From a virus, in IMG/VR virus record IMGVR_UViG_3300034279_000688, positions 1-23,827 of that record: 23,827 nucleotides of DNA; one strand, given 5' to 3'. Both the position numbers and the translations under genes were made by a program. The notes beneath the pieces were generated by a model. The model saw only the letters and a list, made by a program, of their open reading frames with translations, was not told the DNA's origin and ran no database searches. Of this stretch, positions 7,534-14,638 are shown one piece after another (the stretch's first letter is position 1; the number at the start of each line of letters is the position of its first letter).

Positions 7534-7886
7534 TATGCACCAGTTACATCTGCTGTTACAGTGATTGTTCCTTTTAGAAGTGTGTAAACTACATCTGTTC
7601 CACTTGATATTTGAACATCGTAATAGTATATGGTTCCTGCATCTAGATTATCTTTACCCACTTCTGGTAATATTACACAAGTAACTCTATCTTTAGCGTT
7701 GTTAATGACCGCACTTGCTGCAAATGGGCCTTCCTCTGGATCTGGTCCAGTTGAAGATGCTATAGAAAAAGCAGAATTATATCCATCTAAATCAAAAACG
7801 TCGCCTGCAGCGTCTTTAGGGTATATAACAAATTCATAACGGTCACCCTTGTAATAATTAATGTTGTATGTGCCTGGAAATGCCAT
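7533..7886 (-). CDS. Baseplate-type beta-domain protein, second copy
   Basis: 117 residues: YKGDRYEFVIYPKDAAGDVF, then LDGYNSAFSIAS, a strand block, GTIYYYDVQIS and LLKGTITVTADVTG. The order of elements matches 3154-3561 and 8752-9126. The ribosome site ggaggg is close to the ATG, and TATAAT lies 15 bases upstream (7902-7907), so a very short leader starting at the ribosome site is possible. Confidence 0.65.
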   Translation of the reverse strand: MAFPGTYNINYYKGDRYEFVIYPKDAAGDVFDLDGYNSAFSIASSTGPDPEEGPFAASAVINNAKDRVTCVILPEVGKDNLDAGTIYYYDVQISSGTDVVYTLLKGTITVTADVTGA

Positions 7887-7901
7887 AAACCCTCCTAGTT
7901 C

Positions 7902-7907
7902 ATTATA
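7902..7907 (-). promoter_or_regulatory. Candidate -10 box
   Basis: TGATATAAT on the minus strand, 15 bases before the ATG at 7886. The predicted transcript would begin at the Shine-Dalgarno sequence itself. Confidence 0.4.
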
Positions 7908-7912
7908 TCATG

Positions 7913-8641
7913 CTATGAAACTGATACATATATTTTTTTTAGTATTAGGTTTGTTAAATGATCTGATTTTGCATATGGTCTGCAGAAGTTAAACCACATT
8001 TCTTTATTTTCTATGTGTATTGTTTGGTCAACTGTTAGGTCAAAGATTCCTTGGTATTTAAATGATCCAACCATTGTTAGAACTGATTTGTCAATTTCAG
8101 GGTATACGGTAGCAAACCAAAATTCAGTATTGTTAACAAAGGTTTCAAGTGAAAAGTTATAGGTAAGTCTAACAGTTGATCCTATTTCTAAACTTCTAAA
8201 TGTTAGTACTCTGGATTGTTCGTTGTAAAGGGTGTTGCAGTTTAATGGTAGGAATGATTGGTTTTTTGATATGCCTTTTTTGTCAATGTATAAATCGTGC
8301 CATCCGTTTTCACCTCTAGATGGGTCTATGCTAAAAATTTTAGAAGATGTATCTTCGTAACTGGCCCAACCTGGTTGTTGTTTGTAAACTGGAAAATAAC
8401 TTTCTCCATTTTTACCGTTTATACCATTCTTGCCATTTTTTCCATCTGCTCCAGCATCACCTTTGTCACCTTTGTCACCTTTAGGACCTTGTATTCCTTG
8501 TGGACCCATTGCACCTTGAGGTCCTGGTACACCTTGTGGTCCTGGGACTGGTAAAAATTGTAGTTGTGGGGCTTCCTGATCAACTGCATTAATTTTTTGT
8601 TTTTCTTGTATAGGAAAACCCATGCTGCGTGAAATGGCCAT
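7913..8641 (-). CDS. Collagen-like phage fibre protein
   Basis: 242 residues. A short N-terminal anchor (to about residue 33) precedes about 16 Gly-X-Y triplets: GPQGVPGPQGAMGPQGIQ, GPKGDKGDKGDAGADGKNGK and so on (about residues 34-80). A C-terminal beta domain of about 160 residues follows, lacking recognised motifs. The collagen segment should form a trimeric stalk. Y-position lysines (GPK, GDK, GDK) are of the type hydroxylated in animal collagens; three oxygenase-like genes lie 1.4 kb away. Ribosome site aaggaga. Confidence 0.85.
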   Translation of the reverse strand: MAISRSMGFPIQEKQKINAVDQEAPQLQFLPVPGPQGVPGPQGAMGPQGIQGPKGDKGDKGDAGADGKNGKNGINGKNGESYFPVYKQQPGWASYEDTSSKIFSIDPSRGENGWHDLYIDKKGISKNQSFLPLNCNTLYNEQSRVLTFRSLEIGSTVRLTYNFSLETFVNNTEFWFATVYPEIDKSVLTMVGSFKYQGIFDLTVDQTIHIENKEMWFNFCRPYAKSDHLTNLILKKIYVSVS

Positions 8642-8650
8642 AGCGTCTCC

Positions 8651-8752
8651 TTATTTTGTTATCTTTACGATTTTTTCTGAGCCTGTTGAGTCTGTTATTT
8701 TTATAACGGACGGTAAATCATTTTTAACATTTGAAATTTTTATGACTGGCAT
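8651..8752 (-). CDS. 33-residue microprotein in the tail operon
   Basis: MPVIKISNVKNDLPSVIKIT, then DSTGSEKIVKITK. It is beta-prone and lysine-rich. Its start overlaps the upstream stop (TAATG), and its stop codon overlaps the ribosome site (taaggaga) of the collagen-like gene. The tight packing supports translation; function is unknown. Confidence 0.65.
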   Translation of the reverse strand: MPVIKISNVKNDLPSVIKITDSTGSEKIVKITK

Positions 8753-9126
8753 TATAAGGTACCACTAATGTCACCAAGAACCGTGATGGTTCCTATAACT
8801 GGTGTCCAAACTGTGTCGTCGATAGTTACTTCTAAATCAAACATAAGTTCTGCAACGCTAGAACGGTACGTAGAGCCCCAAAATGCACTCAAACTTGGGT
8901 CTACCTTTACCTGAACATACCCTGAGCCTGAAACGACCGTTAGAGGGTCGATTATATCGGTTTTAGGGTCATATGCGGAGGCAAGGTAAGTCCATCCTGT
9001 TGTGTCGTAATGTGTTGTTTCATCGTTTTGTAAAAAGTCAATTCTTATCAGAGAAGAGTCTCCACGAATTATTTGCCATTTAAGGGTGGCGGGGTCAGAT
9101 CCAAATTTTTCTACGGTTGTACACAT
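8752..9126 (-). CDS. Baseplate-type beta-domain protein, third copy
   Basis: 124 residues: LKWQIIRGDSSLIRIDF, DTTGWTYLASAY, then LMFDLEVTI and VIGTITVLGDISG. It aligns by eye with 3154-3561 (VKWTVVRGDTSAFKV at the start, GSLIILEDVTD at the end). It is the first gene of the leftward tail block. TATAAT stands six bases before the ATG, predicting a leaderless mRNA. Confidence 0.65.
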   Translation of the reverse strand: MCTTVEKFGSDPATLKWQIIRGDSSLIRIDFLQNDETTHYDTTGWTYLASAYDPKTDIIDPLTVVSGSGYVQVKVDPSLSAFWGSTYRSSVAELMFDLEVTIDDTVWTPVIGTITVLGDISGTL

Positions 9127-9429
9127 ATTAGCATTATATCATTTTATTAAAATTAAAAGTCCAACACCCAAGAAACGGTGGGTATCGAGATTTACTCAGG
9201 TGTCAGACATAAAATTATATCATGCCAGGTATATAGAAGGTTTGTGGATAAGTTGTTAATAAAGAATTCACCAAATCGTTATAATTGGTTTTTAAGGTTT
9301 GTGAGGGAATTTATATTAGACCAGGAAAACAATGTGTATAATTAATATATATAAAGAAAAAAGAATATCCTAATACCTTAGATATCTTATATATATTATA
9401 TATAAAGATATATTATATATAGGTCGAAA
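9127..9429. other. AT-rich intergenic region
   Basis: No convincing gene. It holds the -10 box for 9126 (9133-9138, minus), a second minus-strand TGATATAAT near 9217 with no gene after it, one perfect DnaA-box sequence (TGTGGATAA, 9243-9251) and a highly AT-rich tract of TATATA repeats at about 9380-9420. Confidence 0.6.
9133..9138 (-). promoter_or_regulatory. -10 box of a predicted leaderless promoter
   Basis: TGATATAAT on the minus strand, six bases before the ATG at 9126; probable promoter of the whole leftward tail block. Confidence 0.6.
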
Positions 9430-9651
9430 TTATTTTTTACGCTTAGAAGGTTTTTCAGAGTTCGACAATATGATGTCATAGATGATTTCTACCTTTTGTT
9501 CTAAGCGGTTTACTTGATCTTTGATGGATGATCCTGAGTTCGGACGAAGTTCGCTTAGGTAATGTTTTACTAACCATCTAACACCTAAAGCGATAGATCC
9601 GAATATGGATAGAATACTCACGATAACTTCGGCAGCCATTTTTAATTCCAT
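9430..9651 (-). CDS. Holin-like small membrane protein
   Basis: 73 residues from the chosen start. One membrane segment (about VIVSILSIFGSIALGVRWLV) is followed by KHYLSELRPNSGSS, a coiled-coil stretch (IKDQVNRLEQKVEIIYDIIL) and a basic tail KPSKRKK. This arrangement is common among actinophage proteins annotated as holins or membrane proteins of unknown role. The start is set by a promoter whose -10 ends nine bases upstream; an inner ATG at 9639 is possible. It could pair with the secreted lysozyme-like protein in lysis. Confidence 0.65.
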   Translation of the reverse strand: MELKMAAEVIVSILSIFGSIALGVRWLVKHYLSELRPNSGSSIKDQVNRLEQKVEIIYDIILSNSEKPSKRKK

Positions 9652-9660
9652 TGTAGTAAA

Positions 9661-9689
9661 ATTATAACAGTGTTTTACATTTTTTTGAA
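9661..9689 (-). promoter_or_regulatory. Sigma70-type promoter of the holin-like gene
   Basis: Minus strand: TTCAAA (9689-9684), a 17-base spacer, TATAAT (9666-9661). The predicted transcription start is within about three bases of the ATG at 9651. Confidence 0.65.
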
Positions 9690-9796
9690 CGGTAGTTCGA
9701 TCGCCCGACAAATAGAAGTAACAAACCCTAGCATTGACAAACCTTGCATGACACATGCCCTCATGTCAACCTGTGGTTATTTTCTATAGTATAGGC

Positions 9797-9802
9797 TATA
9801 AT
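9797..9802 (+). promoter_or_regulatory. -10 box upstream of the oxygenase cassette
   Basis: TATAAT within TATAGGCTATAAT, a 13-base string that recurs exactly at the promoter of the gene at 22933. No clear -35. A leader of about 20 bases with ribosome site gagaaaggg follows. Confidence 0.6.
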
Positions 9803-9830
9803 AGTATGATAACCGAGAAAGGGTATATGT

Positions 9831-10016
9831 ATGTACAGAGATGAAGCAGTACAACTAATGTGTGACACTGTTAACAAATATAACAGAAGCCTTGTGGATG
9901 CTGGTGCCATGTCTAGCCAAGAAATGGAACAGTTCATTGAACAAGGGGCTGAACAATTAAAGTTTATGAATGGTTTGTTATATGATACGTTAAAAGATAC
10001 TGGTGTGATTAGTTAA
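9831..10016 (+). CDS. Small helical protein, unknown
   Basis: 61 residues, helical and acidic (MYRDEAVQLMCDTVNKYNRS at the start). No recognised domain. It follows a promoter and a good ribosome site, and its stop is directly followed by the ATG of the first oxygenase-like gene, so it belongs to that operon. Function unknown. Confidence 0.7.
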   Translation: MYRDEAVQLMCDTVNKYNRSLVDAGAMSSQEMEQFIEQGAEQLKFMNGLLYDTLKDTGVIS

Positions 10017-10664
10017 ATGATTAAGTGGCCAGATAAAGATAAGCCTTATTTTGATTTGAAGCCAGTTGTTATACCCGATTTTTTTACGCCATCAGAATAT
10101 GAAGATGTGTATAAAACAATTGAGGAAAGCAGAAAAAGTCCATTTAGTAAAGTACAAGTAAATGAACCTATGGGTTATCTTGCTGAAAATGTTTATGTCA
10201 AAGAACCTTTACTGGAAGTTATGATAAACCAAATCAACAAGCATTACAAAATAGAACAAACAGATCCAGAAAAATGTTCTTTTATATTTAATCGTTACAC
10301 TTGGAAAACTGGACATCCACCAACTTTAAAACCACACTTTGATATGATAGAAAATTTTGGATTGATCACATTAACTATTATTTTAAGTACATCACTTAAA
10401 TGGAACATCATTGTTGAAGATGAAGAATTTGAAATTGAACCAAACCAAGCATTGTTGTTCGCTGGAACACACCAAATACATTGGAGACCAAAAATAGAAT
10501 TTGCTCCTGAAGATCATTACGATTTTCTTCTTTGCCAATTTGCTAACGATCCTCCATTAATGTTGAATGATGACAAACATTGGGAAATGATGGTTTCTAA
10601 CAGAGCAGAAGCAAGTACAGATTGGTGGAGAAAATATGAGTCTGACGGCTTACCAAAACTTTAA
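10017..10664 (+). CDS. 2-oxoglutarate/Fe(II) dioxygenase-like protein 1
   Basis: 215 residues. Candidate iron ligands are H107-x-D109 (LKPHFDM) and H152 or H155 in GTHQIHWRP, with R157 a candidate 2-oxoglutarate contact. The core spans about residues 85-175 and resembles prolyl 4-hydroxylase-type jelly rolls. It begins right after the previous stop and overlaps the next gene by 29 bases. The two following genes are paralogues with the same landmarks. The substrate is unknown; protein hydroxylation is one possibility. Confidence 0.75.
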   Translation: MIKWPDKDKPYFDLKPVVIPDFFTPSEYEDVYKTIEESRKSPFSKVQVNEPMGYLAENVYVKEPLLEVMINQINKHYKIEQTDPEKCSFIFNRYTWKTGHPPTLKPHFDMIENFGLITLTIILSTSLKWNIIVEDEEFEIEPNQALLFAGTHQIHWRPKIEFAPEDHYDFLLCQFANDPPLMLNDDKHWEMMVSNRAEASTDWWRKYESDGLPKL

Positions 10665-11283
10665 ACCAAAATTAATCACAAACCTTTTCACTGAAGAGGA
10701 ATACGCAAACCTTTATAACCAAGTAGCAGTGTTTAATAAAAGACCAGAATATGTTAGAGTTATCGACGAATTAGGATACACCTCAACTTCGCTTTTCCTT
10801 AACGAAACAATTAAAAACGTTTTGTGGAAAAAAATAGGGACAGATTTAGGAATAAAAACAAAAGAAGTTTTAACTCACTACGCCAGATACTCTTTACAGT
10901 CAGGTCACAAACCTTTACTTATGCCACATTATGATAGAGGCTTAACCGATGCTAGGTTCTCTCTTGCTATAGTGTTAGATAGTACCTTTGATTGGGATAT
11001 ATATGTTGAGGGTGAGAAATTTATACCCCGCAAAAATGATGCAGTGTTATTCTCAGGATCCCACCAAGTCCATTGGAGACCAGACGTTGAATTTAAAGAA
11101 GACGACTACTATGATATTATGGTGTGTCAATTTGAAGAAGACACCGAAGAAAACCTAACGCTTACCAAAAAACACAAAGAAATTATGGATGAAAGAAACG
11201 GACAATGGTGCCTACAATGGGAAAAATTATACGATATAGAAACATACAATAAAAAAATGAACTATAATGGAACAGAGGAATAG
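10636..11283 (+). CDS. 2-oxoglutarate/Fe(II) dioxygenase-like protein 2
   Basis: 215 residues. It has LMPHYDR (H98, D100), FDWDIYVEGE, then SGSHQVHWRPD (H143/H146, R148), in the same order as the first paralogue. The start lies inside the upstream gene with a strong ribosome site (ggtggag) six bases ahead, so translation is coupled. Sequence divergence outside the active site is high, suggesting different substrates or old duplication. Confidence 0.75.
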   Translation: MSLTAYQNFKPKLITNLFTEEEYANLYNQVAVFNKRPEYVRVIDELGYTSTSLFLNETIKNVLWKKIGTDLGIKTKEVLTHYARYSLQSGHKPLLMPHYDRGLTDARFSLAIVLDSTFDWDIYVEGEKFIPRKNDAVLFSGSHQVHWRPDVEFKEDDYYDIMVCQFEEDTEENLTLTKKHKEIMDERNGQWCLQWEKLYDIETYNKKMNYNGTEE

Positions 11284-11290
11284 GATAAAT

Positions 11291-12025
11291 ATGTCAAAAG
11301 TAACAGAGATAGCAAAAGAACCATTAGAACCAAAATGGAAGGCACATCACATTGAACCTGCCAAACCAGATCATTATTTAGAACCAAGTTTTTTTACTGC
11401 TGAAGAATATGGTCAAATCTATGACGTTGTTGTAAAAACCATGCAAAGAGGATTAGACGAAGCAGGAGACAAGTGGGCTTTCTTCCTTAAGATTTCTAAT
11501 AACGGATTTTATATTTTAAATGAAGATGAAGAAGGAAAAGTTAGATACCCTGAAGCAATTAAAAATAAAATTAAATCTAGAATGGAAACACTAATGGGTG
11601 AACCAGTTCGTGACCCAGGAGTATTCTTTGCAAGATACACCAACGAGGCTGGAATGCCAAGTCTAATGCCACATTGCGACAAACATCACGACAGAATGCA
11701 CGTAACAAACACAATTCAACTAAACAAAACAGTTGATTGGGATTTTTACGTAGAAGACACACTATACGAAACTGATGTTAACGATGCTGTATGGTTCTCA
11801 GGATCACATCACGTACACTTTAGACCAGACTCAAACTTTAAAGATGGAGACTACTACGATATATTCTTAGTATCATCTCAAAGAATTGCTGATGAAAAAA
11901 ATCCATTAGATAAAGAATGGTTCGCTACTCAAGAAAACTTATGTGGATATTTTGCTAACATGAGATACAAAGATGTATTTGAAAAAACTTTAAAGAAACA
12001 ATACGAAGTAGACGGTTGTCAATAA
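11291..12025 (+). CDS. 2-oxoglutarate/Fe(II) dioxygenase-like protein 3
   Basis: 244 residues from the ATG at 11291, chosen because aggaatagga lies just upstream; an in-frame ATG at 11267 would overlap the previous gene. Landmarks are LMPHCDK (H128, D130), VDWDFYVED and SGSHHVHFRPD (H173/H176, R178). An extra ~30 N-terminal residues and an insertion near residues 55-85 distinguish it. It is closest to paralogue 2 in the SGSHxVHxRPD block. Confidence 0.75.
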   Translation: MSKVTEIAKEPLEPKWKAHHIEPAKPDHYLEPSFFTAEEYGQIYDVVVKTMQRGLDEAGDKWAFFLKISNNGFYILNEDEEGKVRYPEAIKNKIKSRMETLMGEPVRDPGVFFARYTNEAGMPSLMPHCDKHHDRMHVTNTIQLNKTVDWDFYVEDTLYETDVNDAVWFSGSHHVHFRPDSNFKDGDYYDIFLVSSQRIADEKNPLDKEWFATQENLCGYFANMRYKDVFEKTLKKQYEVDGCQ

Positions 12026-12029
12026 AAGT

Positions 12030-12149
12030 TTAATTTGGTTTTTCTTGATTATCTTCCCATAATTTAAGTTGACCTACACAGTCAGTATCGTACACACAGC
12101 AATCACAACTAACAGTCTCAAAAAACTCATTATATAAATAATCAGCCAT
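12030..12149 (-). CDS. Cys-rich 39-residue microprotein
   Basis: Begins MADYLYNEFFETVSCDCCVY and continues DTDCVGQLKLWEDNQEKPN. Four cysteines (C-x-C-C and one more six residues on) could bind metal. It converges with the oxygenase cassette. TATACT ends six bases before the ATG, the same spacing as at seven other starts, which supports it being a real gene. Function unknown. Confidence 0.6.
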   Translation of the reverse strand: MADYLYNEFFETVSCDCCVYDTDCVGQLKLWEDNQEKPN

Positions 12150-12155
12150 GCCTAT

Positions 12156-12161
12156 AGTATA
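12156..12161 (-). promoter_or_regulatory. -10 box of a predicted leaderless promoter
   Basis: TATACT on the minus strand, six bases before the ATG at 12149. Confidence 0.5.
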
Positions 12162-12166
12162 CACCT

Positions 12167-12979
12167 TTATTGCTTTATGTCGTAAACTGTTGGGTTAGCC
12201 TTTTTGTTAACTATAACTTGATCCATATACGCGTTCCATTTTTCTACAAAACCTTTATCTTTAATAGCCTCAGACCATTCTTTAATAAACTCTAACTCAT
12301 CATCTAACGTTATCTTATGTTGTTTCTTAATACCAGAACGATTAATCTTGATAGTGGTAGAAAACCTTGAACCCTTTGCCTTAAAATCTTTTACCTTCAC
12401 AAACTTAAGCCACATATTATGATCAGTACCCAACGCATTAGGGGCAGCCGTCCAACCACCCACTCTATCAAATATTCTTTTATTGTGCATAACTCCAGTA
12501 AGTGATACAAAATTATAAGCCTTAAAATACATTGCGTCAACCTCGTTATCTAAAAATCTACCAAGATACTCTGCTTTAGTATCCTTTTGTTTAACCATAT
12601 ATGGAACAGGATTAACAAAATCATAACCCTGTATCTCCTCAAGCATCTTTTCTATATGATTAGGAATTAACAAATCATCATCCCCACAATACGTTATATA
12701 CTTAGGGTTAAAATCTTCTATTGGTTTATTTCTATGTACCTCGCCAGTTTTACCAGTAAGTTTAGTCTTCTTATTATCATAGAAAAAAACCCTATCATCT
12801 GAATCAACTATTTTCTGAATAATTTTTTTATAATCCTCACTGACACCATCTCCAGTGATTGCTAAGTTAAAATTTTTATATGACTGATTTAATATGCTAT
12901 CTATAGTATAACTAAAAGTATGATCTCTAGAATGAGTTGGTACTATAACCAGAACATCTTTATTTACAAGAGGATGCAT
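12167..12979 (-). CDS. Family 2 glycosyltransferase
   Basis: 270 residues from the ATG chosen (MHPLVNKDVLVIVPTHSRDH); in-frame starts up to 30 bases upstream are possible, but the GT-A domain needs only this much. DVLVIVPTHSR and SILNQSYKNFNLAITGDG form the nucleotide-binding start, YCGDDDLL near 98-104 is the DxD site, and GTDHNMW near 184-190 fits the acceptor-side acidic motif. It overlaps the epimerase gene by 20 bases, so the two likely work together on a sugar modification. The host or phage target is unknown. Confidence 0.82.
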   Translation of the reverse strand: MHPLVNKDVLVIVPTHSRDHTFSYTIDSILNQSYKNFNLAITGDGVSEDYKKIIQKIVDSDDRVFFYDNKKTKLTGKTGEVHRNKPIEDFNPKYITYCGDDDLLIPNHIEKMLEEIQGYDFVNPVPYMVKQKDTKAEYLGRFLDNEVDAMYFKAYNFVSLTGVMHNKRIFDRVGGWTAAPNALGTDHNMWLKFVKVKDFKAKGSRFSTTIKINRSGIKKQHKITLDDELEFIKEWSEAIKDKGFVEKWNAYMDQVIVNKKANPTVYDIKQ

Positions 12980-13523
12980 AGTTTTTAGGAAACACACTAG
13001 AAACATCAAAAGGAATATCTTTAGTATTCCAATCTAACAAATATCTATCTGGTGCTTCATGATGATAAACCTGTGTTGGATGATTAATTAAAAATGTTTC
13101 ATCTGTAGAAATATTAACATTCATATGCCACACGCCAGTTGGAATTACTAATTGTCTTATACCTTGAGGAGTTAATGTAACTTTCTGAATCATTCCGTAT
13201 GTTGGAGAATCTAATCTTGGATCATACAAAATTGTTATGCACTCACCACTAATTAAAGTGTATCTATCTTTTTTCTCTAAATGAAGTCCCCAACCTTTTG
13301 ATGTGTTGTGTGCAATAGAAAACATGTATGCGTATACAACTGGATCTTTCCAAAAGTCTTCAGTACCGTTCCAAATTTCAAAAAGTCTTCCTCTATGATC
13401 AACATGATTTATTGGCTTATTTGTAAGAACCCCATCAATAGATCCTTCGGTTCTAGTACCATCTTTAACTGTAGTCTGAACATCTTTGATAGCCCTGGCT
13501 ACCGTCTCGTCAAAATTAATCAT
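12960..13523 (-). CDS. RmlC-like cupin (dTDP-sugar 3,5-epimerase family)
   Basis: 187 residues. HVDHRGRLFEIWN (40-52) is the RmlC-type opening, GWGLHLEKKDRYTLISGE (77-94) is the cupin core, and IPTGVWHMNVN and INHPTQVYHHEAPDRYLLDW complete the barrel. H81 is a candidate catalytic histidine. Such proteins epimerise or bind nucleotide sugars; exact chemistry cannot be assigned. TATACT ends six bases before the ATG, so the mRNA is probably leaderless. Followed by an overlapping glycosyltransferase. Confidence 0.82.
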   Translation of the reverse strand: MINFDETVARAIKDVQTTVKDGTRTEGSIDGVLTNKPINHVDHRGRLFEIWNGTEDFWKDPVVYAYMFSIAHNTSKGWGLHLEKKDRYTLISGECITILYDPRLDSPTYGMIQKVTLTPQGIRQLVIPTGVWHMNVNISTDETFLINHPTQVYHHEAPDRYLLDWNTKDIPFDVSSVFPKNYASSCK

Positions 13524-13529
13524 AGGTCA

Positions 13530-13535
13530 AGTATA
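13530..13535 (-). promoter_or_regulatory. -10 box of a predicted leaderless promoter
   Basis: TATACT on the minus strand, six bases before the ATG at 13523. Confidence 0.55.
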
Positions 13536-13550
13536 CCTTATCTTTTAGAA

Positions 13551-13581
13551 CCCCCACCACGCTTTAAGCAGATGATGGGGG
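13551..13581. other. Strong intergenic hairpin
   Basis: CCCCCACCA (13551-13559) pairs with TGATGGGGG (13573-13581) with one mismatch, and the loop contains a further stem GCTT/AAGC. It lies just upstream of the epimerase promoter. A second weaker foldable segment follows to about 13615 (GGCT...AGCC and ATCA...TGAT on the minus strand). It could be a terminator, an operator or part of a small RNA. Confidence 0.55.
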
Positions 13582-13710
13582 CTTACGATTCTCAGAGATC
13601 ATGTCCCTTGATAGAGCCGTGTATATATATTATAAAACCATTTTTACTAAAATCTGAATATTTTGTTCAGATGTATGATGCACGATCTAAAAAAATAATT
13701 TAACAAAATA

Positions 13711-13739
13711 TAGTGAGCACTTTTTTAGAGCACTCACTA
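13711..13739 (-). terminator. Candidate terminator of the 14.4-13.8 kb operon
   Basis: TAGTGAG (13711-13717) and CTCACTA (13733-13739) form a 7-bp stem. On the minus strand it is followed by TATTTTGTT. It lies about 40 bases past the stop at 13777. The long loop makes it weaker than a classic terminator. Confidence 0.45.
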
Positions 13740-13776
13740 CACACCATCAAAACAACTTCACTACACACACCAAAAA

Positions 13777-14055
13777 CTAAACCAAACCCTCATTGGCTAA
13801 GCATGGGAATACTACAGACACTTCACCATTGGTGTCATATTCTTCCCACCCACCATTGTTGTATATGGCCGTGATTGCTCTGTCTACTTCAATACCCTCG
13901 CCATATAGAAAAACATTTGACAGCACTTCTGCTGTGTATTTATCTACGCAATTATTGTTGTTGAAATACTTATGCCATACACCTATGGCTAGTATCGTGA
14001 ATACTATTGTGTATAACACTAGTTGTATATTCTTGCCTCGTTGTGTTAGTTTCAT
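13777..14055 (-). CDS. Small membrane-anchored protein, unknown
   Basis: 92 residues. A basic start (MKLTQRGK) and one membrane segment (about 9-27, IQLVLYTIVFTILAIGVW) suggest an N-terminal anchor. The remainder is soluble and acidic, with two cysteines. Its ATG overlaps the upstream stop as ATGA. It is the last gene of a three-gene minus-strand operon. Function unknown. Confidence 0.7.
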   Translation of the reverse strand: MKLTQRGKNIQLVLYTIVFTILAIGVWHKYFNNNNCVDKYTAEVLSNVFLYGEGIEVDRAITAIYNNGGWEEYDTNGEVSVVFPCLANEGLV

Positions 14056-14198
14056 TTGATAACTACCTCACTTATCTCAGCACCTAATTCTATGGTGTTT
14101 AATATAATCTCTAATGCGTGTTGAATAGAGTGCGTTTCGTAAATGAACGGCACATCTAAGCCGTCATTTAATTTGCTAGTAATGGATATTGATTTCAT
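14052..14198 (-). CDS. 48-residue microprotein, unknown
   Basis: MKSISITSKLNDGLDVPFIY, then a helical HSIQHALEIILNTIELGAEI. Both ends overlap neighbours as ATGA, which strongly supports translation within the operon. No recognised domain; an alpha/beta micro-domain is plausible. Confidence 0.7.
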   Translation of the reverse strand: MKSISITSKLNDGLDVPFIYETHSIQHALEIILNTIELGAEISEVVIK

Positions 14199-14365
14199 TT
14201 AACTAATAATCCTTTCTTTAATTCGTTTAATCTAGTTAGATGACAATCTAAGCATAGAAACATCATCTTGCATAGATTGTCTGTGTGACACATCTTAGTT
14301 ACAGAGGTTTCACATCCTACGCATAGGAAAGTTATATCTACAATTTGAGTATTTATTTTATTCAT
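14195..14365 (-). CDS. Zinc-finger-like 56-residue microprotein
   Basis: Two CxxC pairs, C15-x2-C18 and C38-x2-C41, plus C26, H27, C32 and H42, are arranged like a treble-clef or zinc-ribbon fold, ending in a lysine-rich helix (LNELKKGLLVK). Ribosome site aaagga. First gene of the operon led by the TGTCAG promoter at 14488-14510. It could bind nucleic acid; this is inference from the cysteines. Confidence 0.7.
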   Translation of the reverse strand: MNKINTQIVDITFLCVGCETSVTKMCHTDNLCKMMFLCLDCHLTRLNELKKGLLVK

Positions 14366-14410
14366 ATTTTAATCCTTTCAAGATTTTATTTAATTTAATT
14401 CTTGGGGGTC

Positions 14411-14621
14411 TTATTTGCTAGGCTCACCCTCTTGAGGAGGTTTATTTGCTAGGCTCATACCCTTGCACTCTATTTAGTTATATCTCTATCATATAGGGGG
14501 GGTCTGACATTTTCGCTATCTAATGTCCGTTTTATCCTATTGAGTTTTTGTGACCTTAGTCACATTGTCTCTAGTTTATTTGCTAGGGCTCATGTCTTGC
14601 GACCTTATTTGCCTAGGCTCA
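14411..14621. repeat. Four copies of a 16-bp repeat (TTATTTGCTAGGCTCA)
   Basis: Copies at 14411-14426, 14442-14457, 14576-14592 (one extra G) and 14605-14621 (one extra C), in two pairs with spacing of 31 and 29 bases. The first pair lies in the predicted 5' leader of the 14365 operon. The second lies after the stop at 14639 and is enclosed by a perfect 8-bp inverted repeat, GTCTCTAG (14567-14574) and CTAGAGAC (14623-14630). Not in any convincing gene. Confidence 0.85.
14488..14510 (-). promoter_or_regulatory. TGTCAG-type promoter for the 14365 operon
   Basis: Minus strand: ATGTCA, then 11 bases beginning GACCCCCCC, then TATGAT. The predicted start is near 14481, giving a leader of about 115 bases that contains two copies of the 16-bp repeat. 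Confidence 0.6.
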
Positions 14622-14638
14622 CCTAGAGACTATAGGGG

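Noticed and set aside
8297-8554. 85-codon plus-strand open frame over the collagen-like gene
   Set aside because: Mirror of the Gly-X-Y repeats; no start signals.
9215-9245. Extra minus-strand TATAAT with an ATG three bases away
   Set aside because: The frame is MSDT then stop; no gene follows.
13308-13703. 131-codon plus-strand open frame
   Set aside because: It lies mostly antisense to the well-supported epimerase gene and has no ribosome site. The last 43 codons (from 13572) are outside the gene, but their ATG sits in a strong hairpin; too weak to call.
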